A stretch of 64,000 nucleotides of DNA from Burkholderia aenigmatica (GCF_902499175.1 NZ_CABVQC010000001.1:305103-369102); one strand, 5' to 3'; shown: positions 8,896 to 17,720, counted from the first letter of the stretch. Numbers and translations are program-made. The notes: generated by a model from the sequence alone, not told the origin.

Positions 8896-10290
8896 TCAGG
8901 ATACGGCGTATTGCTTCACTGGACGACCGTGCAGCATCACATGCACGGCCGCGACGACGACCACGTTGACGACGAGGCACACGAGGCCGAGGTTGATGCC
9001 GCCGAAGTCGACATGGAACACGTAGAAGATCATCGCGAGCACCTGGCCGCAGATCATCCCGGCCCCGACCGCGACGGGCCGCACCTGGCGCCCCGCAAGC
9101 AGGATCAGCACGCCCGGCAGGAACTGCGTGACACCGTAGTACGTGGTGTTGATCAGCGTAAGCATCAGGTTCGGCGTCAGCAACGTGGTCGCGATCGACA
9201 GCAACAGGTAGCCGACGATCACGTATTTCGCCGCACGCTTCTGGCGCGACTCGGGCAGGTTCGGCATCAGGTTGCGCGTGACGATCGGCCCGATCGCGAG
9301 GCAGATGCCGGCCAGCACGAGCAGCCCCGACAGCGCGGCGCCGGCCGCGACGAGGCCGATCAGCCAGCTGGGCAGCAGGTGCGTGACGGCGGCGAAGAAC
9401 GCATCGTTCGGCGACGCGAGCGTCAGGTTCGCGGTGATCGCGTAGTACGACGCGATCACGAGGAACGGATACATCAGCATGTACAGCGGCATCACGACCT
9501 GCGTGCGGCGAATCGCGTTCGGCCCGCGCGCGGTGAAGAAATTCTGCGCGGCGAACGGCATCAGGTAGAAGCCCAGCGACTGGAACAGCATCGTGCTCAT
9601 CGAGAAGCGCAGCTGCGATCCGCTCATCGTGTTGCTGACCTGCCGGCTCGCGGCGTCGAACACCGGATGCACGCCGCCGACCTGCCACGCGACGGCCACG
9701 CCCGTCACGACGATCGCGAGCAGCATCAGGATGTCCTTCAGGATCGCGATGTACGCCGACGCGCGCACGCCGGAGATCGCGATATAGGTGAACGCGAGCG
9801 CCGCGCACACGAGGATCAGGTACAGCGGCTCGACATGCCAGCCGAGCCCTTTCAGCGCCGCGACGAGCCCGGTGAACTGCAGCTGCCCCCACGGGATCAG
9901 GAACAGGATCGATGCGCACGCAACGACCAGCTCGAGCCCGCGGCTGCGGTAGTGACCCTTGAACAGGTCGGGCAGCGTGATCGCGTTGTGACGCTTGCCG
10001 GCCTCCCAGATCTTCGGGCCGACGAAATAGCCGATCGGGTAGGCGAGCAGGATATAGCCGAGGAACCACACGCCATAGGTCGGACCCTTCGCGTAGATAC
10101 CGCCGGGGAAGCCGACCATCGTACCGATGCTGTAGATCTCGCCGGCGGTCAGGAAGAACACGAGCGCCGTGCCGAACTGGCGCGACGCGACGAAGAAGTC
10201 ATGCACGCTCTGCTTGCCGCGGCCACGGCCGGATCGGATGGCGAGATAGAGCGACAGCGCGATCAGCGCGGCGAAGACGACCGTTGACAT
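8896..10290 (-). CDS. Sodium:solute symporter family permease
   Basis: A 464-residue inner-membrane protein with about 12-13 hydrophobic segments. Features of the SSS family are visible: SVHDFFVASRQFGTALVFFL, then EIYSIGTMVGFPGGIYAKGP, and a later PGVLILLAGRQVRPVA loop. The ATG at 10290 gives the normal family length and starts inside the first membrane segment; the longer open frame upstream is not plausible coding. It is followed by the amidohydrolase and preceded by a DUF3311 membrane peptide, a common partner of these symporters. The cotransported solute is unknown. Confidence 0.9.
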   Translation of the reverse strand: MSTVVFAALIALSLYLAIRSGRGRGKQSVHDFFVASRQFGTALVFFLTAGEIYSIGTMVGFPGGIYAKGPTYGVWFLGYILLAYPIGYFVGPKIWEAGKRHNAITLPDLFKGHYRSRGLELVVACASILFLIPWGQLQFTGLVAALKGLGWHVEPLYLILVCAALAFTYIAISGVRASAYIAILKDILMLLAIVVTGVAVAWQVGGVHPVFDAASRQVSNTMSGSQLRFSMSTMLFQSLGFYLMPFAAQNFFTARGPNAIRRTQVVMPLYMLMYPFLVIASYYAITANLTLASPNDAFFAAVTHLLPSWLIGLVAAGAALSGLLVLAGICLAIGPIVTRNLMPNLPESRQKRAAKYVIVGYLLLSIATTLLTPNLMLTLINTTYYGVTQFLPGVLILLAGRQVRPVAVGAGMICGQVLAMIFYVFHVDFGGINLGLVCLVVNVVVVAAVHVMLHGRPVKQYAVS

Positions 10291-10376
10291 GCGCACCTCT
10301 GCGAAAGAACGGAAAGCGTAGGGTTCGCCGGAAAGCGTGCGGGCGGCCGGCGGGCAGCGAGCAGCGGATGCGTGCG

Positions 10377-10574
10377 CTAGGCGGCGCCGCTCGCGTGGCG
10401 GTCGTACAGTATCCAGCATGCGAACAGGCAGCCGGAGGTCAGCACGAACCACGCGAAGATCCACATGAAGATGAACGGCACGCCCAGCACGTAGCGGTCC
10501 TGCGCGGCCACCCAGGGCAGCAGGCCCATCACGCCGAGATACGGAATACCGATGCCGATCAGATACCTGAGCAT
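10377..10574 (-). CDS. DUF3311 small membrane protein
   Basis: A 65-residue protein with two hydrophobic helices (about 3-20 and 28-57), including YVLGVPFIFMWIFAWFVLTS. This matches the DUF3311 family, which is typically encoded immediately before a sodium:solute symporter, exactly the arrangement here (86 bases apart, same strand). It is probably a small accessory subunit or stabiliser of the permease; that role is inferred from gene order. Confidence 0.85.
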   Translation of the reverse strand: MLRYLIGIGIPYLGVMGLLPWVAAQDRYVLGVPFIFMWIFAWFVLTSGCLFACWILYDRHASGAA

Positions 10575-10813
10575 GCATGTCTCCTCGAAAGCGGGTTCGT
10601 GCGACAGGGTCGTACGCGGGGCGGCGGATGTCGCCTGTACGACACCCGGCGTGGAATCCAGTATTCGAAGACAAAAAGGCTCGGGATAGTGCCAGACGCG
10701 TGCAATCGCTTGGGCCAGCGGCCTGCTGCCCGGTCATTGCGAAAATGATCGGAGCGGCCACGCGACCCCGCGCCGTCACGATCGACGCTCGCCGGTCACG
10801 ACATGCGCCGGCG

Positions 10814-11935
10814 TCAGCCGTCGAACGGCGCCAGCTCGTAACTCGTGCTGCGGCCGCCGGACGACGAGCGGCGCAGCACGCCGCGCTCGACGAGCTCCGT
10901 GATGTCCCGCAGCGCCGTGTCTTGCGAGCACTTCGCGAGCGCCGCCCACTTGGTGGTCGTCAACTTCCCCTCGAAGCCGTCGAGCAGGCGATTCATGACC
11001 TTGACCTGACGTTCGTTCATCGCGAAGCCGGCACTGCGCTGCCAGAAGCGCGCCTTGACCAGCACCGCATCGAGCGTCGTGTGCGCATGATCGATGGCCC
11101 TGCCGAGCGCGGTCAGGAACCACGCGAGCCATTCCGTGACGTCGAGCGTGCCGCGCTGCGTACACTCGAGCACGTCGTAATACGCGTTGCGCTCACGCTG
11201 GATTTGCGCCGACAGGCTGTAGAAGCGTTGCGGACTCCGGTCGGCGCGCGCCAGGACCAGATCGCCGAGCGCGCGCGCGATCCGGCCGTTGCCGTCGTCG
11301 AACGGATGGAGCGTGACGAACCACAGGTGGGCCAGGCCGGCCCGGATCAGCAAGGGCTCGACCGGCGCGGCATTGAGCCACGTGAGAAAGCGCGCGATCT
11401 CGCCAGTCAGGCGCGCGGCGGGAGGCGCTTCGAAATGCACGCGCTGCCGGCCGATCGGCCCGGACACGACCTGCATCGGCCCGCTTGCATCCGTCCGCCA
11501 CGCACCGACCGTGATGCGCGACATCCCCGAGTAGCCGGTCGGGAACAGCGCCGCATGCCACCCGAACAGACGGGCGTCCGTGACCGGCGCCGCCGCGTGG
11601 GTCGTTGCGTCCAGCACCATGTCGACCACGCCCTCGACATGGCGATCGACCGGCGCCAGCGCCCCGATGTCGACGCCGAGCCGGCGCGCAATCGACGACC
11701 GAACCGATGCCACGTTCAGGCTTTCGCCCTCGATGGCGCTGGTCTTGACGACGTCCTCCGTCAGCGCGGCGAGGCTGGCCTCGTCGCGCAGCGCCAGGCC
11801 GACATCCGCCAGCCGCCCGGCCAGCATGCCTTGCGCACGACTGACGTCGGCGAGTGGCGTCGCCAGTGCCGGGAGGTCGAAGCGCCACGCAGGCCAGTCG
11901 GCCGACTCCCAGATGTAGGTGTAATCTCCGCTCAT
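10814..11935 (-). CDS. Fic family protein (class II, self-inhibited AMPylase type)
   Basis: A 373-residue protein. The core motif HPFDDGNGR at 210-218 contains the catalytic His and the nucleotide-binding Gly-Asn-Gly-Arg. An N-terminal inhibitory helix carries TSAIEG at 65-70, fitting the [S/T]xxxE[G/N] pattern of class II Fic proteins, so activity is likely switched off by its own Glu. An N-terminal DUF4172-like region precedes it. The last ~70 residues look like a winged helix (KLTTTKWAALAKCSQDTALRDITELVERGVL), suggesting DNA binding or autoregulation. It stands alone, without an antitoxin-like partner. Confidence 0.9.
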   Translation of the reverse strand: MSGDYTYIWESADWPAWRFDLPALATPLADVSRAQGMLAGRLADVGLALRDEASLAALTEDVVKTSAIEGESLNVASVRSSIARRLGVDIGALAPVDRHVEGVVDMVLDATTHAAAPVTDARLFGWHAALFPTGYSGMSRITVGAWRTDASGPMQVVSGPIGRQRVHFEAPPAARLTGEIARFLTWLNAAPVEPLLIRAGLAHLWFVTLHPFDDGNGRIARALGDLVLARADRSPQRFYSLSAQIQRERNAYYDVLECTQRGTLDVTEWLAWFLTALGRAIDHAHTTLDAVLVKARFWQRSAGFAMNERQVKVMNRLLDGFEGKLTTTKWAALAKCSQDTALRDITELVERGVLRRSSSGGRSTSYELAPFDG

Positions 11936-12029
11936 GATGCGGAGATTATCTCACCCATTCACCGCATGGCTCAATATTCTCCGCAATTTTCGCGGAGAAT
12001 AACGCCTCCATTCCCCGCAAACCCGCCCG

Positions 12030-12956
12030 TTACCGCGCCCGGCCGGCTCCGCCCTTCGCCGCCGGCGCAGCCTCCCCGAGCCGTTCCGCGAGAAACGCGA
12101 TGAACGTGCGCAGCGTGACGAACCCTTCCCGATGCTGCGGGAACACCGCATTGAGCGTGATCGGCGACGGCGCATACGCGTCGAGCACTGGCAGGAGCGC
12201 ACCGCTGTCGAGCGCCGCACCGACGATGAAGTGCGGTAGCAGCGCGATGCCGAGCCCTGCGATCGCCGCGTCGCGCACCACTTCGCCGTTGTTCGCGACG
12301 AGCGGCCCCTGCACGTCGAACGTGCGCGCCGCGCCGTCGATGCGGAATTCCCAGCCAACCCGCCGCTCGCGCCCGTACAGCAAGCACGTATGGCCGGCGA
12401 GATCGGCCGGCGTCGCCGGCGTGCCCTGCCGCTTCAGATAGGCAGGGCTCGCACACGCGATCATCCGCCACGCGCCGAGCGAGCGCGCGATCAGCGTCGA
12501 ATCCTCGAGCGAGCCGATCCGCAGCACCAGATCGAAGCCCTCGCCGATCACGTCGACGCGCCGGTCGGTCAGGTCGAGGTTTAGCCGCACGGCCGGGTGC
12601 GCGGACAGGAATTCGGCGATCAGCGGCGACACGTGCGTGATCCCGAACGACAGCGGCGCGCTGATCTTCAGCGATCCGTGCAGCTCGGTGCTGCGCACCG
12701 ACATCGCCTGCTCGGCGTCGGCGATCTCCGCGAGGATCCGCTGCGCGCGCGCATAAAACTCCTGCCCCGATTCGGTCACCGCGAGGTTGCGCGTGTTCCG
12801 ATGCAACAGCCGCACGCCGAGCGACGCCTCCAGCGCCATCGTGCGCCGGCTGACGAACTGCTTGGACAGCATCAGTTGATCGGCCGCCGCCGTGAAGCTG
12901 CCGGCATCGACCGTCGCGACGAAGATCCTCAGATCGTTGAGTTCCATATTGTCCAC
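12030..12956 (-). CDS. LysR-family regulator, divergent from pirin
   Basis: A 308-residue LysR protein. The winged HTH is at about 1-60 (DLRIFVATVDAGSFTAAADQ, then QFVSRRTMALEASLGVRLLH), followed by a substrate-binding domain at 90-295. It belongs to the short-tailed group that often senses aromatic or quinone-type compounds. It is transcribed away from the pirin gene, with 119 bases between the starts and a GTCAA-N5-TTGAC dyad there. It is the likely regulator of pirin and perhaps wrbA (inference). Confidence 0.92.
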   Translation of the reverse strand: MDNMELNDLRIFVATVDAGSFTAAADQLMLSKQFVSRRTMALEASLGVRLLHRNTRNLAVTESGQEFYARAQRILAEIADAEQAMSVRSTELHGSLKISAPLSFGITHVSPLIAEFLSAHPAVRLNLDLTDRRVDVIGEGFDLVLRIGSLEDSTLIARSLGAWRMIACASPAYLKRQGTPATPADLAGHTCLLYGRERRVGWEFRIDGAARTFDVQGPLVANNGEVVRDAAIAGLGIALLPHFIVGAALDSGALLPVLDAYAPSPITLNAVFPQHREGFVTLRTFIAFLAERLGEAAPAAKGGAGRAR

Positions 12957-12994
12957 TCCATAGCGACAGTCATTATCTCCTCAGTCATTTATTT

Positions 12995-13009
12995 GTCAAA
13001 TCGATTGAC
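12995..13009. promoter_or_regulatory. GTCAA-N5-TTGAC dyad, candidate LysR operator
   Basis: A perfect 5-bp inverted repeat separated by ATCGA, in the divergent region between the LysR gene (start 12956) and the pirin gene (start 13076). The position and T-N11-A-like shape fit a LysR-type binding site. No binding evidence is available. Confidence 0.4.
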
Positions 13010-13075
13010 CTAAGATGCTTCTCAACGAACAGCCGCGCCCACTTCCGAGGTTCGGCGTCTTGAAGGATAAAAATC

Positions 13076-13801
13076 ATGATCGAAATCCGTGCAGCAAACC
13101 AACGTGGCCGTGCGGAGCATGGCTGGCTCAGCTCCCGTCATACGTTTTCGTTCGCGAACTACTACGATCCGAAGCAAGTCGGCTTCTCCGACCTGCTGGT
13201 GATCAACGACGACCGCGTCGCGCAGGGCGGCGGCTTCGGCACGCACCCGCACCGCGACATGGAAATCCTGTCGTACGTGCTCGAGGGCTCGCTGGAACAC
13301 AAGGACTCGATGGGTACCGGGTCGGTGATCGTGCCGGGCGACGTGCAGTTGATGAGCGCCGGCACCGGTGTGCGCCACAGCGAGTTCAACCACTCGAAGG
13401 AAGTGCCGGTTCACTTCCTGCAGATCTGGGTCGGGCCGGCTGAAAAAGGTGCGGAGCCGCGCTATCAGCAGACGAATGTCACGGCCGGCGACAAGCGCGG
13501 CAAGCTCGCGCTCGTCGTATCGCCGACCGGCGACGCCGGTTCGCTGCAGATCCGGCAGGACACGCGGATCTATGCGGGCTTGTTCGACGGCGATGAACGC
13601 GCAACGCTGGAACTGGCGCCGAACCGCTTTGCGTACGTGCACGTGGCACGCGGCAGCGTGACGGTCAACGGCGTGACGCTCGGCGAAGGCGACGGCGCGC
13701 GTGTCCGCGACGAACAGGTGCTGACGTTCGCCGACGGGAAGGATGCCGAAGTGCTGGTATTCGACCTGCGTCCGGTCGAAGTAACCGCCGAGTGGGCATA
13801 A
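13076..13801 (+). CDS. Pirin-family protein (YhhW-like)
   Basis: A 241-residue bicupin. The N-terminal cupin carries the metal motif: FGTHPHRDMEILSYVLEGSL, with His residues in HPHRD near 60 and His/Glu near 100 (GVRHSEFNH). YhhW-type pirins are iron proteins with quercetin 2,3-dioxygenase activity in vitro; the true substrate in the cell is uncertain. The gene is divergent from a LysR regulator and followed by a strong terminator and then wrbA, so it fits a quinone or electrophile response (inference). Confidence 0.9.
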   Translation: MIEIRAANQRGRAEHGWLSSRHTFSFANYYDPKQVGFSDLLVINDDRVAQGGGFGTHPHRDMEILSYVLEGSLEHKDSMGTGSVIVPGDVQLMSAGTGVRHSEFNHSKEVPVHFLQIWVGPAEKGAEPRYQQTNVTAGDKRGKLALVVSPTGDAGSLQIRQDTRIYAGLFDGDERATLELAPNRFAYVHVARGSVTVNGVTLGEGDGARVRDEQVLTFADGKDAEVLVFDLRPVEVTAEWA

Positions 13802-13818
13802 AGCCCGTTCGGGAAACC

Positions 13819-13845
13819 GGGCCCCGCTGAACGCGGGGCCCTTTT
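13819..13845 (+). terminator. Rho-independent terminator after the pirin gene
   Basis: GGGCCCCGC (13819-13827), loop TGAAC, then GCGGGGCCC (13833-13841) and TTTT. This is a perfect 9-bp GC stem with a T-run 18 bases past the pirin stop. It implies that wrbA either has its own promoter in the ~20 bases between or depends on readthrough. Confidence 0.85.
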
Positions 13846-13862
13846 AATCGGAGATTCGCAAG

Positions 13863-14465
13863 ATGGCCAAGGTACTCGTTCTTTACTACTCGTCCTACGG
13901 GCACGTCGAAACGATGGCGCAGCACATCGCGGAAGGCGCGAAATCGGTGGCGGGCGTCGAGGTCACGCTCAAGCGCGTGCCGGAAACGATCCCCGCCGAC
14001 CAGGCCCGGGCAATCGGCGTGAAGGTCGACCAGGCTGCACCGGTCGCGACGGTGGACGAACTCGCAGACTACGATGCGATCATCTTCGGCACGCCGACCC
14101 GCTTCGGCAACATGGCCGGCCAGATGCGCACGTTCCTCGACCAGACCGGCGGCCTGTGGATGAAGGGCGCGCTCGTCGGCAAGGTCGGCAGCGTGTTCGC
14201 GTCGACCGGCACGCAGCACGGCGGCCAGGAAACGACGATCACGTCGTTCCACACGACGCTGCTGCACCACGGGATGGTGATCGTGGGCGTGCCGTATGCG
14301 TGCAGCGGCCTCGTCAACATGAACGAAATCACCGGCGGCTCGCCGTACGGCGCGAGCACGCTCGCGGGCGCGGACGGCAGCCGCCAGCCGAGCGCGAACG
14401 AGCTCGACATCGCGCGCTACCAGGGCAAGCACGTCGCGGAAATCGCGAGCAAGCTCGCGTCGTAA
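13863..14465 (+). CDS. wrbA: NAD(P)H:quinone oxidoreductase WrbA
   Basis: A 200-residue flavodoxin-like protein. The FMN phosphate loop [12 protein letters not shown] is at 8-19, [25 protein letters not shown] at about 77-101, and [14 protein letters not shown] follows. It reduces quinones by two electrons, avoiding semiquinone radicals. The ATG at 13863 has a GGAG site upstream. It lies on the same strand just after pirin and its terminator. Confidence 0.96.
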   Translation: MAKVLVLYYSSYGHVETMAQHIAEGAKSVAGVEVTLKRVPETIPADQARAIGVKVDQAAPVATVDELADYDAIIFGTPTRFGNMAGQMRTFLDQTGGLWMKGALVGKVGSVFASTGTQHGGQETTITSFHTTLLHHGMVIVGVPYACSGLVNMNEITGGSPYGASTLAGADGSRQPSANELDIARYQGKHVAEIASKLAS

Positions 14466-14468
14466 CGC

Positions 14469-14537
14469 GGCTGCCCGACCGTTCGGGCAGCCCCGCACAC
14501 GCGCAAACGGCGCCGGTCGATCCGGCGCCGTTTGCGC
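14469..14537. terminator. Double hairpin, two-way terminator between convergent genes
   Basis: There are two adjacent perfect hairpins. The first is GGCTGCCCGA (14469-14478) with TCGGGCAGCC (14483-14492). The second has a 16-bp stem, GCGCAAACGGCGCCGG (14501-14516) pairing with 14522-14537 across a 5-base loop. The stem's A/T-rich part gives T residues on both strands. It separates wrbA (+) from the small exported protein gene (-). Confidence 0.75.
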
Positions 14538-14561
14538 TGTGCCCGGGCCCGAACCCGGCCG

Positions 14562-14867
14562 TTACTGGCCCGACGCCGGCGCGGCCGGCGCCGCCTTCGT
14601 CGCGGGCGCCTTCTGCGCGGCGTTCTGCGGATAGTTGCTCTGGTCGTTCGTCAGCCGGTAGCCGCTACCCGTGCCGATCGCCTTCAGGTCCGACGCGTGC
14701 CGTGCCCGGGCAGCCTTGCGGGCCGCCTTCTTCTGCGCCTTGTCGACCTGCTTCTGCGTCGGCGCGGACGCCTGATCCTGCGCGTATGCCGCCGGCGCCG
14801 CGGTCAACAGCAGACCGAACGACGCCGTTACTGCTACTGCCACCGAAACCACGCGAGACTTCTTCAT
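14562..14867 (-). CDS. Small exported protein of unknown function
   Basis: A 101-residue protein with a clear signal peptide (MKKSRVVSVAVAVTASFGLL, cleavage near AAYAQ at 29). The mature part is short and very basic (QKKAARKAARARHASDLKAIG) and ends in an Ala/Pro-rich tail. It resembles the small periplasmic DUF4148-like proteins common in Burkholderia, but I cannot assign a family with confidence. It is probably periplasmic. It is a single gene between two hairpins and a 230-base spacer. Confidence 0.75.
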   Translation of the reverse strand: MKKSRVVSVAVAVTASFGLLLTAAPAAYAQDQASAPTQKQVDKAQKKAARKAARARHASDLKAIGTGSGYRLTNDQSNYPQNAAQKAPATKAAPAAPASGQ

Positions 14868-15097
14868 GGCCGGATCTCCTTGTCGATTGTTGGTTGTGGG
14901 TCAGACACCGGCGCGCACGCGACCGCTTGCGACATCGGAGCCGATGCAACGTTAGCCGATCAGTATGCACTTGTCCGTGTGCGTTCCTGAATTCTCCCGA
15001 TAACGGCCACGATACATGCGCGCCGCGTGCGCCGCCGTTCCGGCACCGCGCGTGCGCCATCAGGGAAACCGATAACCCGGCCTGGCCCGGCCGGCGC

Positions 15098-15832
15098 TCA
15101 GATCCAGCGCGACAGCACCGGCAGCAGGATCGGCACGACGAAGGCCGTCAGCACGCCGTTCAGCCCCATCCCGAGCCCGGCGAACGCGCCGGCCTCCTCG
15201 CTGACCTGGAACGCACGCGCGGTGCCGATCCCGTGCGACGCGACGCCGAGCGCGAATCCGCGCACGGCCGGCTCGTCGACGCGCAGTGCGTTGAGGATCC
15301 CGCGCGCGCACACGGCCCCGAAGATCCCGGTCGAGATCACGAGCACGGCGGTGAGCGACGGAATTCCGCCGATTTCCGCGGCGACGGCCATCGCGATCGG
15401 CGTCGTCGCCGATTTCGGCGCGAGCGATGCGATCGTCTGATGCGACGCGCCGAACAGCGCCGCGATGCCGACCGCCGACACGATCGCGGTCAACGAACCC
15501 GCGAGCAGGCCAACCAGCAGCGGCACCGCGGCGCGGCGCAGCTTCGACCACTGGCGGTACAGCGGCAGCGCGAGCGCGACGGTCGCGGGGCCGAGCAGGA
15601 AGTGGACGAACTGCGCGCCTTCGAAATACGTCGGATACGGCGTATGCGTGATCGTCAGCAGCACGACGATCAGCGCGACCGCGATCAGCACCGGGTTCGC
15701 GAGCGGGTTGAAGCGCGCCCGCGCATAAACGGCTTGCGCGAACAGATACGCGATCAGCGTGATGGTCAGGCCCAGCAACGGGGTCGCGGCGAGATAGACC
15801 CAGATCGCGCCGAGTTTCGGGAAGGCCGTCAT
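15098..15832 (-). CDS. LrgB/CidB-family membrane protein
   Basis: A 244-residue protein with about 7 hydrophobic helices. Family signatures include PLYRQWSKLRRAAVPLLVG, LAPKSATTPIAMAVAAEIGG and ALGVASHGIGTARAFQ. It partners a CidA/LrgA holin-like protein in control of murein hydrolase release or metabolite (pyruvate, glycolate) transport. Its ATG at 15832 overlaps the stop of the upstream CidA-type gene in an ATGA, so the two are translationally coupled. Confidence 0.92.
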   Translation of the reverse strand: MTAFPKLGAIWVYLAATPLLGLTITLIAYLFAQAVYARARFNPLANPVLIAVALIVVLLTITHTPYPTYFEGAQFVHFLLGPATVALALPLYRQWSKLRRAAVPLLVGLLAGSLTAIVSAVGIAALFGASHQTIASLAPKSATTPIAMAVAAEIGGIPSLTAVLVISTGIFGAVCARGILNALRVDEPAVRGFALGVASHGIGTARAFQVSEEAGAFAGLGMGLNGVLTAFVVPILLPVLSRWI

Positions 15833-16200
15833 TGCGCGCCCTCCGCGGTGCCGCCCGTGCGCCGCTGACGTCGCAGCAGCGCACGCGTGACGAGGGCCGT
15901 CACGGCAATCGCGAGCGTGGTGCTGACGGCCAGCGCGACGACGACCGCGACCGCATCGCCGCGCACGCGGTCGGCCGACACCATGATGCCGACGCCGGCC
16001 GGCACGAACAGCAGCGACAGGTGGCGCAGCAGCTCGAGCGCGGTCGGCTCGATCGCGTCGGCCACCCGCGGCCGCAGCATCACGAAGCCGAACAGCAGCA
16101 GCATGCCGATCACGGGGCCCGGCACCGGCAGGCCGAACAAATAGGACACGCCTTCCCCGAGACACTGGAAGGTCAGCAAGACCGCGAACGCCTGCAGCAT
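15829..16200 (-). CDS. CidA/LrgA-family holin-like protein
   Basis: A 123-residue protein with four hydrophobic segments. It has the family pattern FQCLGEGVSYLFGLPVPGPVIGMLLLF, then LLRHLSLLFVPAGVGIMVS. The ATG at 16200 is chosen because it gives the normal length and removes a low-complexity extension of the open frame. It is coupled to LrgB by an ATGA overlap. In many bacteria the pair responds to acetate or overflow metabolism; the regulator is not evident here. Confidence 0.9.
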   Translation of the reverse strand: MLQAFAVLLTFQCLGEGVSYLFGLPVPGPVIGMLLLFGFVMLRPRVADAIEPTALELLRHLSLLFVPAGVGIMVSADRVRGDAVAVVVALAVSTTLAIAVTALVTRALLRRQRRTGGTAEGAQ

Positions 16201-16443
16201 GAACCGTTTCTCCCGAACGTGGCCGCGCAGCCGTGCGACCGGTGGCCGGCGGGTTGAGGTGCCGGCGTGGACGATACGCGCGATCGTACCAACAATGCGT
16301 CCGGCGCGGGCGCTGCGGCCGACGACGCGTACGGGCAGAGCCGCGACGTGAAGCACCGCGCGAAGCCGGCGATGCGGCGCGGATCGAGAAAGAAATCGTG
16401 CTGCTGAACAACGACGGAAAAGCGCTGATGTCGCGGTGTGCTC

Positions 16444-16489
16444 GTGCGGGGTGCGGGGTGCGGGGTGCGGGGAGCGGGGAGCGGGGTGC
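16444..16489. repeat. 7-bp tandem repeat, ~6.5 copies
   Basis: Four copies of GTGCGGG, then two of GAGCGGG and a partial GTGC, contiguous. It is a short variable-number-type tract in the spacer between the exported esterase and the cidA-type gene. Confidence 0.9.
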
Positions 16490-16563
16490 AAGCCGGCACA
16501 TTCGCCCGGCTCCCCCCGCATGCAATGAAGGCGGGCATGCGCCCGCCTCGTCGGTCGTCATCG

Positions 16564-16602
16564 GCACTCGCGCGGCCGCCATTTCAAGGGCCGCGCGAGT
16601 GC
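16564..16602 (-). terminator. Long hairpin downstream of the exported esterase gene
   Basis: GCACTCGCGCGGCC (16564-16577) pairs perfectly with 16589-16602 across an 11-base loop, 12 bases past the esterase stop. A second perfect stem, AGGCGGGC/GCCCGCCT (16529-16548), follows. There is no T-run. It probably ends transcription or protects the transcript. Confidence 0.6.
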
Positions 16603-16614
16603 GAACCCGTCGCG

Positions 16615-17655
16615 TTACTTCAACCGCGTCGCGATCTCGTTCGCCATCGCCTTCATCGCGGCCTTCGTCGGAGCATCCGTGGCCAGTGCGTTCAGCAGGC
16701 CAAAATCATGGATGGTGCCGTCGTAGCGCGTGGTCGTCGCGTCGACACCGGCCGCGTCGAGCTTGCGGCCGTACGCTTCGCCTTCGTCGCGCAGCACGTC
16801 GAACTGCGCGACCTGGATCAGCGCGGGCGGCAGGCCCTTCAACTGCGCGGTGCTCGCACGGAGCGGCGACGCGTAGATCTCGTTGCGTTGCGCTTCGTTC
16901 TTCGTATAGGCATCCCAGAACCACTTCATCATCGGCCGCGTCAGGAAGTGACCCTGCTGATACGCGTTGTACGAGCCCGTGTTGAAGTTGTGGTCGGTCA
17001 CCGGCCACATCAGCCCCTGGAAGCGGATCGCGGGGCCACCCTTGTCCTTCGCCATCAGCGCCACCACGGCCGCCATGTTCCCGCCGACGCTGTTGCCGAC
17101 CACCGCGAGGCGGCTGCCGTCGACGCCGATCTCCGCGCCGTGCGCGGCCACCCACTTCGTCGCCGCATACGCCTGGTTGATCGCGACCGGGTAATGCGCT
17201 TCCGGCGACGGCGTGTAGTTCACGAACACCGCGACAGCCCCCGATTGCACGACGAGGTCGCGCACGAGGCGTTCGTGCGTCGGGAAATCGCCGAGCACCC
17301 AGCCGCCGCCGTGAATGAACATGAACACCGGCGGCGTGCCCGTCGCGCCTTGTGGGCGGACGATCGTGACCGGCACGGACAAGCCGTCCTGTTCGATCGT
17401 GCGGTTCGACACGTCGATGCCCGACAGGTCGACCTTCGCGCCGTTCTGCGCATCGACCAGCACCTGGCGCGCCTTCGCGGGGCTCAGCGTTTCGAGGCCC
17501 GGGCCTTTCTGGCCGTTCAGCGCGGCGAGGAAGGCGCTCGTCGTCGCATCGGGCCGGACGGCTTCGGCGCCGGCGCTCGCAGCGAACGCGGTGGTCGTGG
17601 CGGACAGTGCGGCGGCGACGGCGGCAGCGATCAGCAGCGGCTTGACGATCTTCAT
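16615..17655 (-). CDS. Exported alpha/beta hydrolase (hormone-sensitive-lipase type)
   Basis: A 346-residue esterase with a signal peptide (cleavage near TAFAA at 25). The HSL oxyanion motif HGGGW is at 115-119. The nucleophile elbow GNSVGG has Ser189, a variant of the usual GDSAGG. A late Asp (FDVLRDEGE) and His (GTIHDFG) complete the triad. It probably acts in the periplasm on short acyl esters. It lies 65 bases after ohr on the same strand and so may share its TetR-type control. The start at 17655 is chosen for the signal peptide; the upstream open frame overlaps ohr. Confidence 0.9.
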   Translation of the reverse strand: MKIVKPLLIAAAVAAALSATTTAFAASAGAEAVRPDATTSAFLAALNGQKGPGLETLSPAKARQVLVDAQNGAKVDLSGIDVSNRTIEQDGLSVPVTIVRPQGATGTPPVFMFIHGGGWVLGDFPTHERLVRDLVVQSGAVAVFVNYTPSPEAHYPVAINQAYAATKWVAAHGAEIGVDGSRLAVVGNSVGGNMAAVVALMAKDKGGPAIRFQGLMWPVTDHNFNTGSYNAYQQGHFLTRPMMKWFWDAYTKNEAQRNEIYASPLRASTAQLKGLPPALIQVAQFDVLRDEGEAYGRKLDAAGVDATTTRYDGTIHDFGLLNALATDAPTKAAMKAMANEIATRLK

Positions 17656-17720
17656 GGTGTAACTCCTTGGCTCAATCTGTGAATGACAATGTGGCGGTAG
17701 ATGATTCGCAATGCGTACGA

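Larger units (their letters stand above)
16201..16614. other. 414-base intergenic region upstream of cidA/lrgA
   Basis: No convincing gene. It holds a 7-bp tandem repeat at 16444-16489 and two hairpins nearer the esterase gene. The cidA promoter should be in its left half, but none is clear by eye. Confidence 0.6.

Noticed and set aside
7336..10287. A long plus-strand open frame opposite the amidohydrolase and symporter
   Set aside because: The complementary strand encodes clear enzymes with catalytic motifs; this frame is low-complexity Arg/His/Asp.
16444..16489. A CRISPR-like array
   Set aside because: It is a contiguous 7-bp tandem repeat with no spacers and no cas genes.
15829..16521. 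A 230-residue version of the CidA/LrgA protein
   Set aside because: The extra N-terminus is low complexity and overlaps the tandem repeat; ATG at 16200 gives the family length.
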